Positions 44,106-54,253 are shown, counted from the stretch's first letter. The stretch is 64,000 bases of DNA from an uncultured Clostridium sp. (GCA_945917985.1 CAMEIH010000004.1:17456-81455), one strand, 5' to 3'. A program made the numbers and translations. Notes: generated from the letters alone by a model not told the origin.

Positions 44106-44482
44106 GAGAAAAATTGAATTATCTAATGAATCAGGGAATCAATGTGGAACAGGGAATGAAGTACGCAGATGATTCCCTGGATTTTTATGAGCAGTTGATT
44201 GCTCTTTTTATGGATGAATACGGGGAGAAGCGGGCGTGTGTATTAAAAGAGGCGGAAAACCTGGGACAGAGCTATACCGTGCTTGTCCATGGACTGAAAA
44301 ACAATGCAAGATCTCTGGGAGCGGAGAAACTGGCAGATCTGGCCTATGCGCACGAGTTGGCATCCAAGGCAGGAGATACGGGATTTATCAAAGAAAATCT
44401 GGATGCTTTATTGGAAACATGGGAACAGACCGTGCATATATTTAAGGAAATGCAACATTTAGGAATAAAAAACAACAATTAG
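44102..44482 (+). CDS. Stand-alone histidine phosphotransfer (Hpt) protein
   Basis: A 126-residue helical protein. VHGLKNNARSLGAEKLADLAYAHE around His63 is the Hpt phospho-site helix pair; note the expected Lys two or three residues after the His and the Gly turn. Hpt proteins carry phosphate between receivers in a phosphorelay. It overlaps the LytTR gene by 4 bp, so the two are translated together, implying that it hands phosphate to or from Asp59 of that regulator. The likely source is the hybrid kinase at 51812, which itself ends with an Hpt. That routing is inference. Confidence 0.88.
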   Translation: MREKLNYLMNQGINVEQGMKYADDSLDFYEQLIALFMDEYGEKRACVLKEAENLGQSYTVLVHGLKNNARSLGAEKLADLAYAHELASKAGDTGFIKENLDALLETWEQTVHIFKEMQHLGIKNNN

Positions 44483-44575
44483 GAAAGAAATATTGTAAAC
44501 AAATTCCGGATATGGTACTTTTATCTTGTATTAAGTCGGCAACCAGAAAAATTTATAATAAAGAGGAGAAGGAAA

Positions 44576-47500
44576 ATGCGAAGAAAAAATCTTGGAAACA
44601 GAATTGTGAAGAAAGCAATCACCTGGGCAATGATCGTGATGATGTCATTCTCAGGCGCTATGAGCGGTTTCGCAAGCATGACGGTTTATGCGGAAGGAAC
44701 AGAAAATAATATTGATAATCGTATAGATGAATGCGATTTGGAAGAGGAACGTGTAGATTCCAATGAAGAAAAATATAATAATATGGAAACTTCCGGAGAT
44801 CAGGCAGCAGAGGAGATGACCCAAAAGGCAGCGGAAGCTGAGGCAGCAGCTGAGAAGGCAACAGAAGTGGTGGATAACCTTGGCGATACAGTAGCAGGGC
44901 TGAAAGAAAAGACTGAGGCTGCTACAGGAGCAGCTACCGATGCAGAAGATGCTGCAGATGATGTGGAAGAAAGCGCTGATGCAGCCAAAGCTATTGTAGA
45001 CGGAACAGAGACTGAAAAAGGTGCAGAGACAAAGAAAAACGAAGCTGTAGATGAAGCTAACGCCTACAACGAAAAGGCAGCTGAAGATCAGACGGCAATA
45101 AACGAAAGCGCTTCACAGTCTCTCACCGACGTGACCGTTGAGACAGAGTCCGCAGGTGGCACGAAGGTAGAAGAACAGAAAGACTTGTCTGATTTTGTGG
45201 AAGAGAAGGCAACAGAAGCCCAGGATAAAGCAGCGGAAGCAAAGACAGCATTGGAAGATGCATTGAAAGGAGAGTCTGCTGATGCAGTAGTAACAACTTC
45301 AGACGGTGAAGAAAAAACAGTTACAGAGCTGGTCGAGGATGTAAACAAAGCTGCAGAAGATGCAAAGAAGGCAGCAGATGAAGCACAGGGAGCTGTAGAT
45401 ACAGCAAATGATAATCTTGCTAATGCAAAAAAGGAATATAACAAATATGCCATGATGTATGGCCTTCCTTTGTATGGCGAGGAAACAGTAACCTACGCAT
45501 ATTCTGATGAAGACTTTGCTGAGGCCGGCATTACCGATGAGGAAATTATCGCAGCAATTAAACAGCATGTAGCTGACAAGAAAGCGATTGAAGACAAAAA
45601 GCAGGAAGTACTTGATACGGAACTGAAAGATTTGACTAAGGATATCGCTGATGCACAGAATAAAGTAGATGATGCAAAGGATAAGGCAGACGCAGCTGAT
45701 GCGGCAGCAAAAGAAGCAGCTGATGCAGCAGCTGCTGCAAAAGATCTGTTAACTAACGAAGAAGGAACAGGTTATGCAGATATCGCACAGAAGAAAGCTG
45801 ATGAAGCAATCAATGTAGAGACTACCCCTGCAAAAGCTGAGTATGATGCTGCAGTTAAAGATGCAGATAAGAAAGCTACAAAACTTGCTGAGGCAGAAGA
45901 TAATAAGAAAAATGTTGATGATGTTCAGAACCCTATCATTACACAGAAAGAAACTGAGAAGATCGCTCTTGAAACAGATCTTAAAAATGTAAATGATACT
46001 ATTGATGCCCAAAATAAGATAATAAATAATGCCCAAAATACCATTGAAGATTTGACTGACAAAGGATTATTTGGATGGAGTGAATCTAAATTAGAAAAAG
46101 CACAGGATACTTTGAAAGACGGGTTAGGACATTATGAAAGTTATAAGATCTTTGGAAAAACATATTACTATTGGGTAGGCAATACACAGGATGATCTGGA
46201 TAAAGCAAAAGCAGTGGTTGATAAATATAATAAGGCAGTGAGTGATAAGGCAGCAGCAGAATCAGAACTTGCAACAGCAAATGCAACACAAAAAGATCTT
46301 AAAGATCAAATTGCTAATATAAACGCAGATATTCAGGTAGCAAATGATGCCAAGGCAGCAGCTCAGAAGGCAGTTGATGACGCACAGGCAGCAAAGGATG
46401 TCGCAGATGCCAACCTTGTAGAGAAGAAAGCTGTCTATGATCAGGCTGAGGCTGATAAAGCAGAGCGACTCAAAGAGGCAGAGGAAGAACTCAAGAAAGA
46501 TGCCGCTGAGTCAATAATTGAGAGCTTACAGAAAACTCTTTCTGAGAATTCCAATGCAATCAACCAGGTAGAATATGATAAGGACTTGAATGCTTGGGCG
46601 AATAGCACATTTGAGAGGTATGATGACATTGACTGGTCCTGGAAATTCTGGGAAGGCTTAGAAGAAGCAGCTAAAATCTACGATGATGCCAAGGATACCA
46701 GAGACTGGATGGATGATGAATACAAGGCAAGCAAGATGCAGGAGATATTTAATCATCTTGGACTGACACAGTGGATCGTAAGCACTAAGCAGAGAGAGGA
46801 GACCATGGATGCACTGATTCAGGCTTATCGCGATGCAATGGTTGACTATGAGAAAGATCTTGCAACCATTACAGCTTACAAGGCTGGTAAAGATGCAGAG
46901 AATGTCGTTGATGCAGTAGATACCCAGCTTAAGGCCATTAAGGGATTTGAGACTTCCATCTCCGACGCACAGGATGTCATTGAGGCTTCACAAGGTAAAA
47001 TTGATACTGCACAGACAAAGTATGATGCTGCTGTAAAAAAACTTGAGGAAATCAAGGAAGAAGCAAAGAGTATTTCATTAAATGGAATAGACTTAGCGAA
47101 ACTCATGGCTCAGATTGAGAAAGCCGAAAAAGAAGTTGAGAGCACTGAGAACGCACTGAAAGAAGCAAAAGCCGCACAGGCCGCAGCTCAGAACTACGCA
47201 GACTGGGCAAATGCACTTGTGACAGAGCATTACACAAGATCCTACGCACAGGCACTGGTAGACGAGAAGGGAAATCCGGTACTGGATGAGAATGGAAAGA
47301 AGCAATTTTCTTTTGTCAATGGTAAAGAATTTGATATGACAGATGAAGGTGTTGTTTCCAGAGATCCAAAGTGGTTTATTGAGGTTTCCAAAGGTGCTGC
47401 TTCAACACAGATTGTATCCTACTCCATTTACAGAGCCTATGTAGATGCTATGTATGAGCAGTATACGTTCGAGCAGGCGAGATCCGGAAAGGGAGCGGGA

Positions 47501-48145
47501 AAAGGAATCTCAATCGGTACGCTGGATGAAAACGGCGGATACACGGACGGATCCATGAACGTGATTTATTGGAAAATCGATGAAAACAATAAACTTACTG
47601 GTGAATCTTTATCAGAAGATGAATTGGTAGACGGTGAGGTATATTTCGTAGGTTATACCTTCAAGCAACATCCGGATGGCTATCATATCGACGGAGTATT
47701 GTTCACATATAAAGCTCCTGTACAGCCTACACCCGTACCTTCAGAGACACCTGCACCCAGCGAGACACCCGCACCCAGTACGACTCCTACACCCGGTACA
47801 TCACCTGCACCTACAACAACACCCGGTGGCGGAACAACTCCTACTGATACACCGGTGATCATTCCTGATGAACCTGTAGCTCTTGCAGCAGCACCTGTTG
47901 CAGCAGATGATGGCGCAGCAGTTCTGGGAGCAAGAAGAACTGACGGTGATGCGACAGAAGCAGCAGTTCTCGGCGCAAGAAGAGGAACAGAGCAGGCAGT
48001 TCTCGGTAAGAGAAGAAAACCTCAGACAGGTGACACCGCAGCACTGAATGCATGGATGGCAGCAATGACAATGGCAGCAGGCGCAGCAGGTATTTCCGGC
48101 ACAAAGCTTGCAAAGGGAAAAAAGAAAGAAGAAAAAGAAGATTAA
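44576..48145 (+). CDS. Large coiled-coil surface protein with VLGxRR repeats and a PQTGD sorting signal
   Basis: A 1189-residue secreted protein. A long signal peptide (1-39) ends VYA. Residues 50-1000 are dominated by Ala/Glu/Lys/Asp-rich coiled coil, interrupted by small folded parts with Trp/Tyr (for example GLFGWSESKLEKAQD near 500). A globular region at about 885-1050 follows, with RDPKWFIEVSKGAAS and VYFVGYTFKQHPDGYH. Next comes a Pro/Thr/Ser wall-spanning region with TPAPSETP-type repeats (about 1050-1100). The tail has AVLGARR twice and AVLGKRR once, then PQTGD at 1149-1153, a hydrophobic helix and a Lys/Glu tail. That is a cell-wall sorting signal of LPxTG type with Lys before the Pro. 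It is probably an adhesin or stalk. GAGGAGAAGG precedes the ATG. No sortase gene is in the window. Confidence 0.85.
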   Translation: MRRKNLGNRIVKKAITWAMIVMMSFSGAMSGFASMTVYAEGTENNIDNRIDECDLEEERVDSNEEKYNNMETSGDQAAEEMTQKAAEAEAAAEKATEVVDNLGDTVAGLKEKTEAATGAATDAEDAADDVEESADAAKAIVDGTETEKGAETKKNEAVDEANAYNEKAAEDQTAINESASQSLTDVTVETESAGGTKVEEQKDLSDFVEEKATEAQDKAAEAKTALEDALKGESADAVVTTSDGEEKTVTELVEDVNKAAEDAKKAADEAQGAVDTANDNLANAKKEYNKYAMMYGLPLYGEETVTYAYSDEDFAEAGITDEEIIAAIKQHVADKKAIEDKKQEVLDTELKDLTKDIADAQNKVDDAKDKADAADAAAKEAADAAAAAKDLLTNEEGTGYADIAQKKADEAINVETTPAKAEYDAAVKDADKKATKLAEAEDNKKNVDDVQNPIITQKETEKIALETDLKNVNDTIDAQNKIINNAQNTIEDLTDKGLFGWSESKLEKAQDTLKDGLGHYESYKIFGKTYYYWVGNTQDDLDKAKAVVDKYNKAVSDKAAAESELATANATQKDLKDQIANINADIQVANDAKAAAQKAVDDAQAAKDVADANLVEKKAVYDQAEADKAERLKEAEEELKKDAAESIIESLQKTLSENSNAINQVEYDKDLNAWANSTFERYDDIDWSWKFWEGLEEAAKIYDDAKDTRDWMDDEYKASKMQEIFNHLGLTQWIVSTKQREETMDALIQAYRDAMVDYEKDLATITAYKAGKDAENVVDAVDTQLKAIKGFETSISDAQDVIEASQGKIDTAQTKYDAAVKKLEEIKEEAKSISLNGIDLAKLMAQIEKAEKEVESTENALKEAKAAQAAAQNYADWANALVTEHYTRSYAQALVDEKGNPVLDENGKKQFSFVNGKEFDMTDEGVVSRDPKWFIEVSKGAASTQIVSYSIYRAYVDAMYEQYTFEQARSGKGAGKGISIGTLDENGGYTDGSMNVIYWKIDENNKLTGESLSEDELVDGEVYFVGYTFKQHPDGYHIDGVLFTYKAPVQPTPVPSETPAPSETPAPSTTPTPGTSPAPTTTPGGGTTPTDTPVIIPDEPVALAAAPVAADDGAAVLGARRTDGDATEAAVLGARRGTEQAVLGKRRKPQTGDTAALNAWMAAMTMAAGAAGISGTKLAKGKKKEEKED

Positions 48146-48173
48146 AACTGATCTACTCACAACATGAATGATA

Positions 48174-48212
48174 GAATCGTTCTCCGCAAGGGTGCGGAGA
48201 ACGATTCGTTTT
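48174..48212 (+). terminator. Terminator after the surface-protein gene
   Basis: GAATCGTTCTCCGCA (48174-48188) pairs perfectly with TGCGGAGAACGATTC (48193-48207) around AGGG, then GTTTT. A 15-bp stem. Confidence 0.92.
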
Positions 48213-48246
48213 ACCTAAATAGAATACGCTAAATGGGGACAGAATA

Positions 48247-49620
48247 ATGAAACGTATCCTTGTAGTTGATGATGATATGATGAATCTGGTGCTGGTAAAG
48301 CATGCACTTTCAGAAATTTATGAGGTAGAGAGTGCTTCTTCGGGAGAAGAAGCACTTCGTTGTATAGAAAATGAGATGCCGGATATGGTGCTTCTTGATG
48401 TTGAGATGCCGGGAATGGGCGGACCGGAAGTGGCAAAAACAATGAAAGCCGATGAAAGATTTGCCAACATTCCCATTGTTTTTCTCACAGGAGATTCCGA
48501 TCCGGAGACAGAGGCGGAATGTCTGAAGCTTGGAGCCGATGATTTTATTATCAAGCCCTTTGTGCCTATGGTAATGCAAAGACGTATCAGCCGGATCCTG
48601 GAGCTCAATGACTTGAAAAAGGCTTTGGAGATACAGCTTCAGCAGAAAACAAAACAGATTGAAGATGTGACACGACTGTCAATTACGGATTCCCTCACCG
48701 GACTTTATAACAGGAGTTATCTGGAGCAGAGAGTGACTGAACTGGTCAGCGAAGGGACAAAGGGAACTCTGTTTATTATGGATATTGACAATTTCAAAAA
48801 AGTCAACGATACCTTCGGCCATATTGCAGGTGATAAAACCTTAAAGCTTCTTGCGGATACCTTAAGAGAAAATACAAGAAAAATGGATATCGTGGGCAGG
48901 CTCGGAGGAGATGAATTTGTCATATTCTATTCGGACATGACAGACCGCAAGGTGTCGGAGAACAAAGCGGGAAGCATCATTGATATGTTTCTGGAAAAAT
49001 TCAGATCAGGGTATTGCCTTCCGGAGGTCTCCGTTTCCATTGGTATTGTACACTGTCCCGAAAACGGAAAAGACTTCAAGACACTGTATAAGAATGCTGA
49101 TAAAGCCCTTTATTATACCAAGAACAACGGGAAGAATTTCTATCATTTTTATGACGGAAAGAAAGAAGAGACGGAAGAAACATTTGACACAGCAGCGGAT
49201 TTTAACAATGTGCGTGATCTCATAGAAGGAAAGCTGGATACCAGCAAAGGTGCTTTTCAGGTGGCATACGGAGAGTTCCAGAAGATATATGATTTTATCC
49301 TGCGCTGTGTAGCCCGCAAACAGCAGCTGGTGCAGACAGTGCTGTTTACTTTAAGTATCAAGGGAGAAAGCACCTTCGAGATAGAGAATATGGAGAGTGC
49401 AATGAATGCACTTCAGCAGGCTGTAAAGAGTTCCCTGCGTGCGGTTGATGTGGGAACCGGATACAGCAGCAGACAGTATATTCTTATTTTGATGGATGCG
49501 GATTTCGAGAACGGAACAAAGGTTGTGGAAAGGGTAGTACATAAATTTTATGAGCTGTACGAAAAGGACAATATGCTGTTGTCCTATGATATCCAGACCA
49601 TGCATCCTGAAGTGAAATAA
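48247..49620 (+). CDS. Response regulator diguanylate cyclase (REC-GGDEF) with degenerate second GGDEF-like domain
   Basis: A 457-residue protein. The receiver (1-122) has Asp51 in MVLLDVEMPG and Lys in FIIKPF. A short coiled linker leads to a GGDEF domain (about 145-305) with DSLTGLYNRSYLE and intact GGDEF at 220-224, so it should make c-di-GMP when phosphorylated. A C-terminal part of about 130 residues (from 325) ends RAVDVGTGYSSRQYILILMD, which has the outline of a GGDEF domain without its signature. This domain could be regulatory. ATG at 48247 is 8 bp after GGGGACAG. It is the first gene of a set ending with a hybrid kinase at 54253, with gaps of 11 bp or overlaps. Confidence 0.92.
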   Translation: MKRILVVDDDMMNLVLVKHALSEIYEVESASSGEEALRCIENEMPDMVLLDVEMPGMGGPEVAKTMKADERFANIPIVFLTGDSDPETEAECLKLGADDFIIKPFVPMVMQRRISRILELNDLKKALEIQLQQKTKQIEDVTRLSITDSLTGLYNRSYLEQRVTELVSEGTKGTLFIMDIDNFKKVNDTFGHIAGDKTLKLLADTLRENTRKMDIVGRLGGDEFVIFYSDMTDRKVSENKAGSIIDMFLEKFRSGYCLPEVSVSIGIVHCPENGKDFKTLYKNADKALYYTKNNGKNFYHFYDGKKEETEETFDTAADFNNVRDLIEGKLDTSKGAFQVAYGEFQKIYDFILRCVARKQQLVQTVLFTLSIKGESTFEIENMESAMNALQQAVKSSLRAVDVGTGYSSRQYILILMDADFENGTKVVERVVHKFYELYEKDNMLLSYDIQTMHPEVK

Positions 49621-49631
49621 GGAGATTCGTG

Positions 49632-50735
49632 ATGAAAAAGCTTGGAATGATTGCCGGTGTGATTCTGCTTGTCATTATTCTGGGGATTTTCGGGATTTCC
49701 ACTGCGGAGCAGGCCACTGATGCGACGGTGGAGCAAACGAAGGTGGGACTGATCTTAAACGGCAGCAGCAGTGATAACAGCTGGGGACAGTCCCATTATG
49801 AAGGATTACAGGAGTGCAGTGACAGTTTGAATCTGGAAATACTCTGCAGAGAAAATGTGCCTGAGGATGAGAACAGCAAGGCTGTTATGGAGGAGTTGAT
49901 CGGGCAGGGCTGTGAGATCATCATCTGTGATTCTTTTGGATATGGAGAATGGGAAATTCAGGTGGCGGAAGCTTATCCTGAAATTTTCTTTTTTCATGCA
50001 ACGGGAGTGGAAGAGAGAAAGAACCTTGCCACCTATTTCGGAAGAATTTATCAGATGAGATACTTAAGCGGAATCGTGGCAGGGCTTCAGACAGAGACGA
50101 ATGAGATCGGTTACGTGGCTGCTTTTCCCATCTCTGAGGTAAACAGAGGAATCAATGCCTTTACACTGGGTGTACAGGCGGTGAATCCTGATGCTGTGGT
50201 ACATGTGGTGTTCAGCAATTCCTGGACGGAGGATGAACCCAACAAGACGGCAGCGGAAGCTTTGATTGACAGACATGGTGTTGATGTGCTGGCTATGCAT
50301 ACCAATTCTGATGAGCCGCTTGAGGTGGCAGAAGAGAGAGGAATCTGGTCTATCGGCTATAATCTTGATAACAGTGAGATCTATCCCCAATCTTACCTGA
50401 CGGCACCTGTCTGGGAATGGAAGAACTTTTACGAGCCTCATATATTGGAATGCCTTCAGGGAAAGTTTATGGGAAAGCATTATTGGGAAGGGGTAGAGAC
50501 AGGACTTGTGTCCCTTGCTCCGCTTACCGGTAATGTAAAGAGCGGAATTGCAGATGCGGTGGAAAAGGAAAAAGAAAGGCTTCAGAGCGGAACCTTTGAT
50601 GTTTTTTACGGACCCATCGTTGATAATAAAGGAAATCTCCGCGTGGCAGAAGGAGAAAGCATGCCGGATGAGCTTATGCTGAATGAATTTGACTGGTATG
50701 TAAAGGGGGTAGTCCTGGATGAAGAAGATAAATAG
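49632..50735 (+). CDS. BMP-family ligand-binding protein, membrane anchored, copy 1
   Basis: A 367-residue protein. One hydrophobic helix (about 5-24) without a lipobox Cys anchors it to the outer face of the membrane or is cleaved as signal. The rest is a BMP/PnrA-type periplasmic-binding fold: KVGLILNGSSSDNSWGQSHYEG, YQMRYLSGIVAGLQT, IGYVAAFPISEVNRGINAF, LGVQAVNPDA. Classic members bind purine nucleosides and feed an ABC importer. No transporter gene is present; instead a paralogue (17-bp overlap) and a hybrid kinase follow. I infer a sensor subunit. GGAG lies 7 bp before the ATG at 49632. Confidence 0.88.
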   Translation: MKKLGMIAGVILLVIILGIFGISTAEQATDATVEQTKVGLILNGSSSDNSWGQSHYEGLQECSDSLNLEILCRENVPEDENSKAVMEELIGQGCEIIICDSFGYGEWEIQVAEAYPEIFFFHATGVEERKNLATYFGRIYQMRYLSGIVAGLQTETNEIGYVAAFPISEVNRGINAFTLGVQAVNPDAVVHVVFSNSWTEDEPNKTAAEALIDRHGVDVLAMHTNSDEPLEVAEERGIWSIGYNLDNSEIYPQSYLTAPVWEWKNFYEPHILECLQGKFMGKHYWEGVETGLVSLAPLTGNVKSGIADAVEKEKERLQSGTFDVFYGPIVDNKGNLRVAEGESMPDELMLNEFDWYVKGVVLDEEDK

Positions 50736-51819
50736 ACGAAATCTGTTCCTGATGATTCTGGGACTTGCTATTCTTCTCCTCATCTTTTTGCTGATCATGC
50801 TGTTTGAAAATAATCATCGGGAACAGACTGTAAAAATCGGCTTTGTCATGGCAGGACAAAAGGACGAGAACGGATGGAACGGCATGCACTATCAGGGAAT
50901 CAGGAAAGCCTGTGAGGAGCTTGGGACAGAGCTGGTTGTCAGGGAGAATGTGAAGGAATTTTCCGGGCAGTGTGCAGTGGCAGTGAAGGAAATGGCCGAA
51001 GAAGGTGTAGGAATGATCGTGCTTGGCAGTTACGGGTATGCGGAAGAGATGAAGGATCTTGTTGCGGAATATCCGGATATTGCCTTTTACGTGAATTCCT
51101 CAGAATATCACCGGGAGAATATGACCTATTACTTCGCGCGTATGTATCAGACAAGGTATCTTTCGGGAATTCTTGCAGGAATGAAGACAAAGAGTGATAA
51201 GATCGGCTATGTGGCGGCAATGCCCAACAATGAGGTGAACAGAGGGATCAGCGCTTTTGCGCTTGGGGTAAGGCGTGTCAATCCGGATGCCCGTGTGATT
51301 GTCTCATGGACGGGAAGCTGGGATGACGAACAGAAAGAAAAGGAATGGGCGGGAAAGCTGATAGAAGAAAAAGGGGTGGATGTGCTTACCTATCATCAGA
51401 ACCGGAATTATGTGATACAGGTGGCGGAAGAAAAAGGAGTAGCCTCTATCGGTTTCCATGACCGGTGTTACGGTTTTTCCCCGAAGTATCTTACCTCTGC
51501 AGTCTATGACTGGTATGCGGTATACAGAGAGCTGATCAGGGAATTTATGAGAGGAAAAGGAAATTCCCAGGGAAATTATTGGATAGGGATAGAAAAAGGT
51601 GCCGTCAGCCTGTCCGGGTATTCTTCTGAGGTGACGCAGGAGATGCAGGATGAGGTAGAAAAGGCAAAAAAAGAGATCCTGGAAGGAAAGGATGTTTTTT
51701 CGGGAGTGATTTACGATAATCAGGGAAATCTGCGCTGCGGTGAGGATGAAGTGATCAGTGATGAGATGCTGCTTGAGCAGTTTGACTGGTATGCAGAGGG
51801 TGTAGAATTTTATGGATGA
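50719..51819 (+). CDS. BMP-family ligand-binding protein, membrane anchored, copy 2
   Basis: A 366-residue paralogue of the preceding protein. It starts with [19 protein letters not shown], an uncleaved-looking anchor without a lipobox. It shares [34 protein letters not shown] and VNPDAR with copy 1, but differs in the ligand-contact loops near the N-terminus ([15 protein letters not shown] against GSSSDNSWGQSHYEG), so the two may bind different ligands or form a heterodimer. It overlaps copy 1 by 17 bp and the hybrid kinase by 8 bp, indicating tight translational coupling and probable complex formation. Confidence 0.88.
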   Translation: MKKINRRNLFLMILGLAILLLIFLLIMLFENNHREQTVKIGFVMAGQKDENGWNGMHYQGIRKACEELGTELVVRENVKEFSGQCAVAVKEMAEEGVGMIVLGSYGYAEEMKDLVAEYPDIAFYVNSSEYHRENMTYYFARMYQTRYLSGILAGMKTKSDKIGYVAAMPNNEVNRGISAFALGVRRVNPDARVIVSWTGSWDDEQKEKEWAGKLIEEKGVDVLTYHQNRNYVIQVAEEKGVASIGFHDRCYGFSPKYLTSAVYDWYAVYRELIREFMRGKGNSQGNYWIGIEKGAVSLSGYSSEVTQEMQDEVEKAKKEILEGKDVFSGVIYDNQGNLRCGEDEVISDEMLLEQFDWYAEGVEFYG

Positions 51820-54253
51820 GAAGTTTGGAGAGGGTAGTAAAATATTTATCAGTGTTTTTCTGTTTGCGCTGGTGATTGCCAGTGTAGGCGCCCTTATGCA
51901 GTTTAAGCTGCGGGAAATGCTGGTTAACTATATGGAGAAGCAGGTGGCTCAGCAGGCGGAAGATTTTGCGGGAAAGTGCAGCACGCAGTTTGAACTGGAA
52001 TTCCGGAGATTGCAGAGCTTATCTTCCTATATTGAGTGGGAGGAACTGGATGAAGAGAGCCTTGAACGCATGGAAAGAGCGTTCGGGGTTTCCGGGGATC
52101 AGATACAATACGGTATTCTGGCAGTGGGCGGCAGTGTCATTTACGGAGAACCCATTGACTATAAAGAGTTTTCCGGAGTTCAGGAGTCCTTTCGGGGGAA
52201 TGATGCTGTGTGCTACAGCGAGGAGAAGGGGATGCTTCTTTCAGTGCCGGTTTACAGCGGACAGAATATTAAATATGTATTGTATGAACTCTTTGATCCC
52301 AAGGTGATTGACGACAATGTGGTGATGAGCAATTATGACGGAAGCGGGACTGTTGTGATTGCCGCAAAAAGCGGACAGGTCATCCATTCTCTGACGCAGG
52401 AAGAGTATCAGCAGCTTCTGACAAATGAAGAGGCAAAGGAGGCCTTCCAGGAGATTGAAAAGAAAATGAATAAGGCGACCTCTGCGGCAGTCCTTTGCGA
52501 TGATCAGTTTTTGTTTGTGGCGGAGATAGAGCAGACGGAATTTTATGTTGTCGGTTATGTGCCGGAGGATGTGGTGGCAGAAGGCGTCTCTAATATCTTT
52601 GTGCTGATCCTCTGGGTGTTCGGGCTTTTGCTGGTCCTTTTCGGAATCGGACTTTTTTATCTGTTTGGTGCGCAGGAGAAGGCAAAGGAGAGTGAGGAGC
52701 TGCGTGCCGCCAAGGAAACGGCGGAAAAAGCCAATCGTGCCAAGGATGATTTCCTTGCCAATATGTCCCATGAAATTCGAACCCCCATCAATGCAATCAT
52801 CGGGATGGATGAGATGGTTCTTCGGGAGAGCAGCGAAGAGAATATCATAACCTATGCACATAATATAAAAAGTGCCAGTCAGACACTTCTTTCACTGGTG
52901 AATGACATCCTGGATTTTTCCAAAATCGAGTCCGGTAAAATGGAAATTGTGGAGGAAGATTACCAATTGTCTGCCTTGCTCAATGATGTGATCAATATGG
53001 TGCGGATCAGGGCAAACGAAAAGAAACTTGATTTAAAAATTGAGGTAGATCCGGATCTTGCGGACAATCTGCATGGCGATTCTGTGAAAATCCATCAGAT
53101 CATTCTGAATATTGTGAGCAATGCGATCAAGTACACGAAAGAAGGAGAGGTTTCGATTAAGGTGAGCGGAGCAGATGAGCCTGATCATTCAGTCAGGCTG
53201 AAGGTGGTGGTTTCGGACACCGGCATCGGCATCAAACAGGAGGATCTCCCCAGACTGTTTACCGGCTTTGAACGGCTGGACATCAGGGAAAACCGCCATA
53301 TCGAAGGAACGGGACTGGGTCTTGCCATAACCTACAATCTGGTAAAGCAGATGAACGGTGAGATTACAGTCGACAGTGTTTACGGGGAGGGCTCTGTTTT
53401 TACGGTTCTGGTTTCCCAAAGGATTGTGGGACCGGAAAAGATCGGTGATTTTAATGAAAAATGCAAAAAGGAACAGGATGCTTCGGAGATTTACAGGGCA
53501 AGCTTCAGGGCGCCTGATGCAAAAGTCCTGATTGTGGATGACAATGAAATGAATCTTTTTGTGGTTCAGAAATTGTTGGAGAGAACACAGGTACAGATGA
53601 CAACCTGTATGAGCGGAAAGGAATGTCTTTCCCTGATGCAAAAGGAACACTATGATATCATTCTGCTGGATCATATGATGCCGGAGATGGACGGAATAGA
53701 GACCTTGAAGGCATCGAAAGAGATGAATGGAAATCTGTGCATGAACACACCTGTGATTGCGCTGACGGCAAATGCCATGGCAGGTGTGCGTGAAAATTAT
53801 CTGGCGGAAGGCTTTGACGACTATCTGAGCAAACCCGTAAAAGGAAAAGCGCTGGAGGATATGCTTAAGAAATATATCCCGGCAGAGCTGCAAAAAAAGC
53901 AGGAGGGATACCTGAACGTCTCACTGGGAATGCAATACTGCGGAAACAGTGCGGAGGTTTATCTTGAGATGCTTACCATGTTCTGTAATTCCATGGAAGA
54001 GAAGAGGAAGAAGCTGGACGAAAGTCTGGAAGCGGAAGAATTTGACCAGTATATCATCCATATTCATGCCCTGAAGTCGGCTTCCCTCAGCATCGGAGGA
54101 AAAATTGTCTCAAGAGAGGCAGCAGAGCTGGAAAAAGCCGGGAAACAGGGAAAATTTGACATCATCCGGGAAAAGCATAAACAGGTTATGCATCTGTATG
54201 AGCTTACGACAGCGGAGGCGGAAAAATATCTGCAGTTAAAACAGCGTTTATAG
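51812..54253 (+). CDS. Hybrid sensor histidine kinase (HisKA-HATPase-REC-Hpt)
   Basis: An 813-residue membrane kinase. Transmembrane helices at about 10-28 and 262-285 enclose an extracellular domain of about 230 residues with Cache-like outline. Then come HisKA with His320 ([15 protein letters not shown]), HATPase with N box [12 protein letters not shown] and G boxes [11 protein letters not shown] and GTGLGLAI, a receiver with Asp620 ([13 protein letters not shown]) and a C-terminal Hpt with His752 ([13 protein letters not shown]). Phosphate would pass His320, Asp620, His752 and then to a separate regulator: REC-GGDEF (48247) or LytTR (43383) are candidates. Overlap with the BMP gene suggests that the binding proteins regulate it. 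Confidence 0.94.
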   Translation: MDEKFGEGSKIFISVFLFALVIASVGALMQFKLREMLVNYMEKQVAQQAEDFAGKCSTQFELEFRRLQSLSSYIEWEELDEESLERMERAFGVSGDQIQYGILAVGGSVIYGEPIDYKEFSGVQESFRGNDAVCYSEEKGMLLSVPVYSGQNIKYVLYELFDPKVIDDNVVMSNYDGSGTVVIAAKSGQVIHSLTQEEYQQLLTNEEAKEAFQEIEKKMNKATSAAVLCDDQFLFVAEIEQTEFYVVGYVPEDVVAEGVSNIFVLILWVFGLLLVLFGIGLFYLFGAQEKAKESEELRAAKETAEKANRAKDDFLANMSHEIRTPINAIIGMDEMVLRESSEENIITYAHNIKSASQTLLSLVNDILDFSKIESGKMEIVEEDYQLSALLNDVINMVRIRANEKKLDLKIEVDPDLADNLHGDSVKIHQIILNIVSNAIKYTKEGEVSIKVSGADEPDHSVRLKVVVSDTGIGIKQEDLPRLFTGFERLDIRENRHIEGTGLGLAITYNLVKQMNGEITVDSVYGEGSVFTVLVSQRIVGPEKIGDFNEKCKKEQDASEIYRASFRAPDAKVLIVDDNEMNLFVVQKLLERTQVQMTTCMSGKECLSLMQKEHYDIILLDHMMPEMDGIETLKASKEMNGNLCMNTPVIALTANAMAGVRENYLAEGFDDYLSKPVKGKALEDMLKKYIPAELQKKQEGYLNVSLGMQYCGNSAEVYLEMLTMFCNSMEEKRKKLDESLEAEEFDQYIIHIHALKSASLSIGGKIVSREAAELEKAGKQGKFDIIREKHKQVMHLYELTTAEAEKYLQLKQRL

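Noticed and set aside
49632..51819. Nucleoside ABC importer (Bmp/Pnr) operon
   Set aside because: Neither a permease nor an ATPase gene is adjacent, and both binding proteins lack a lipobox; the partner gene is a kinase.
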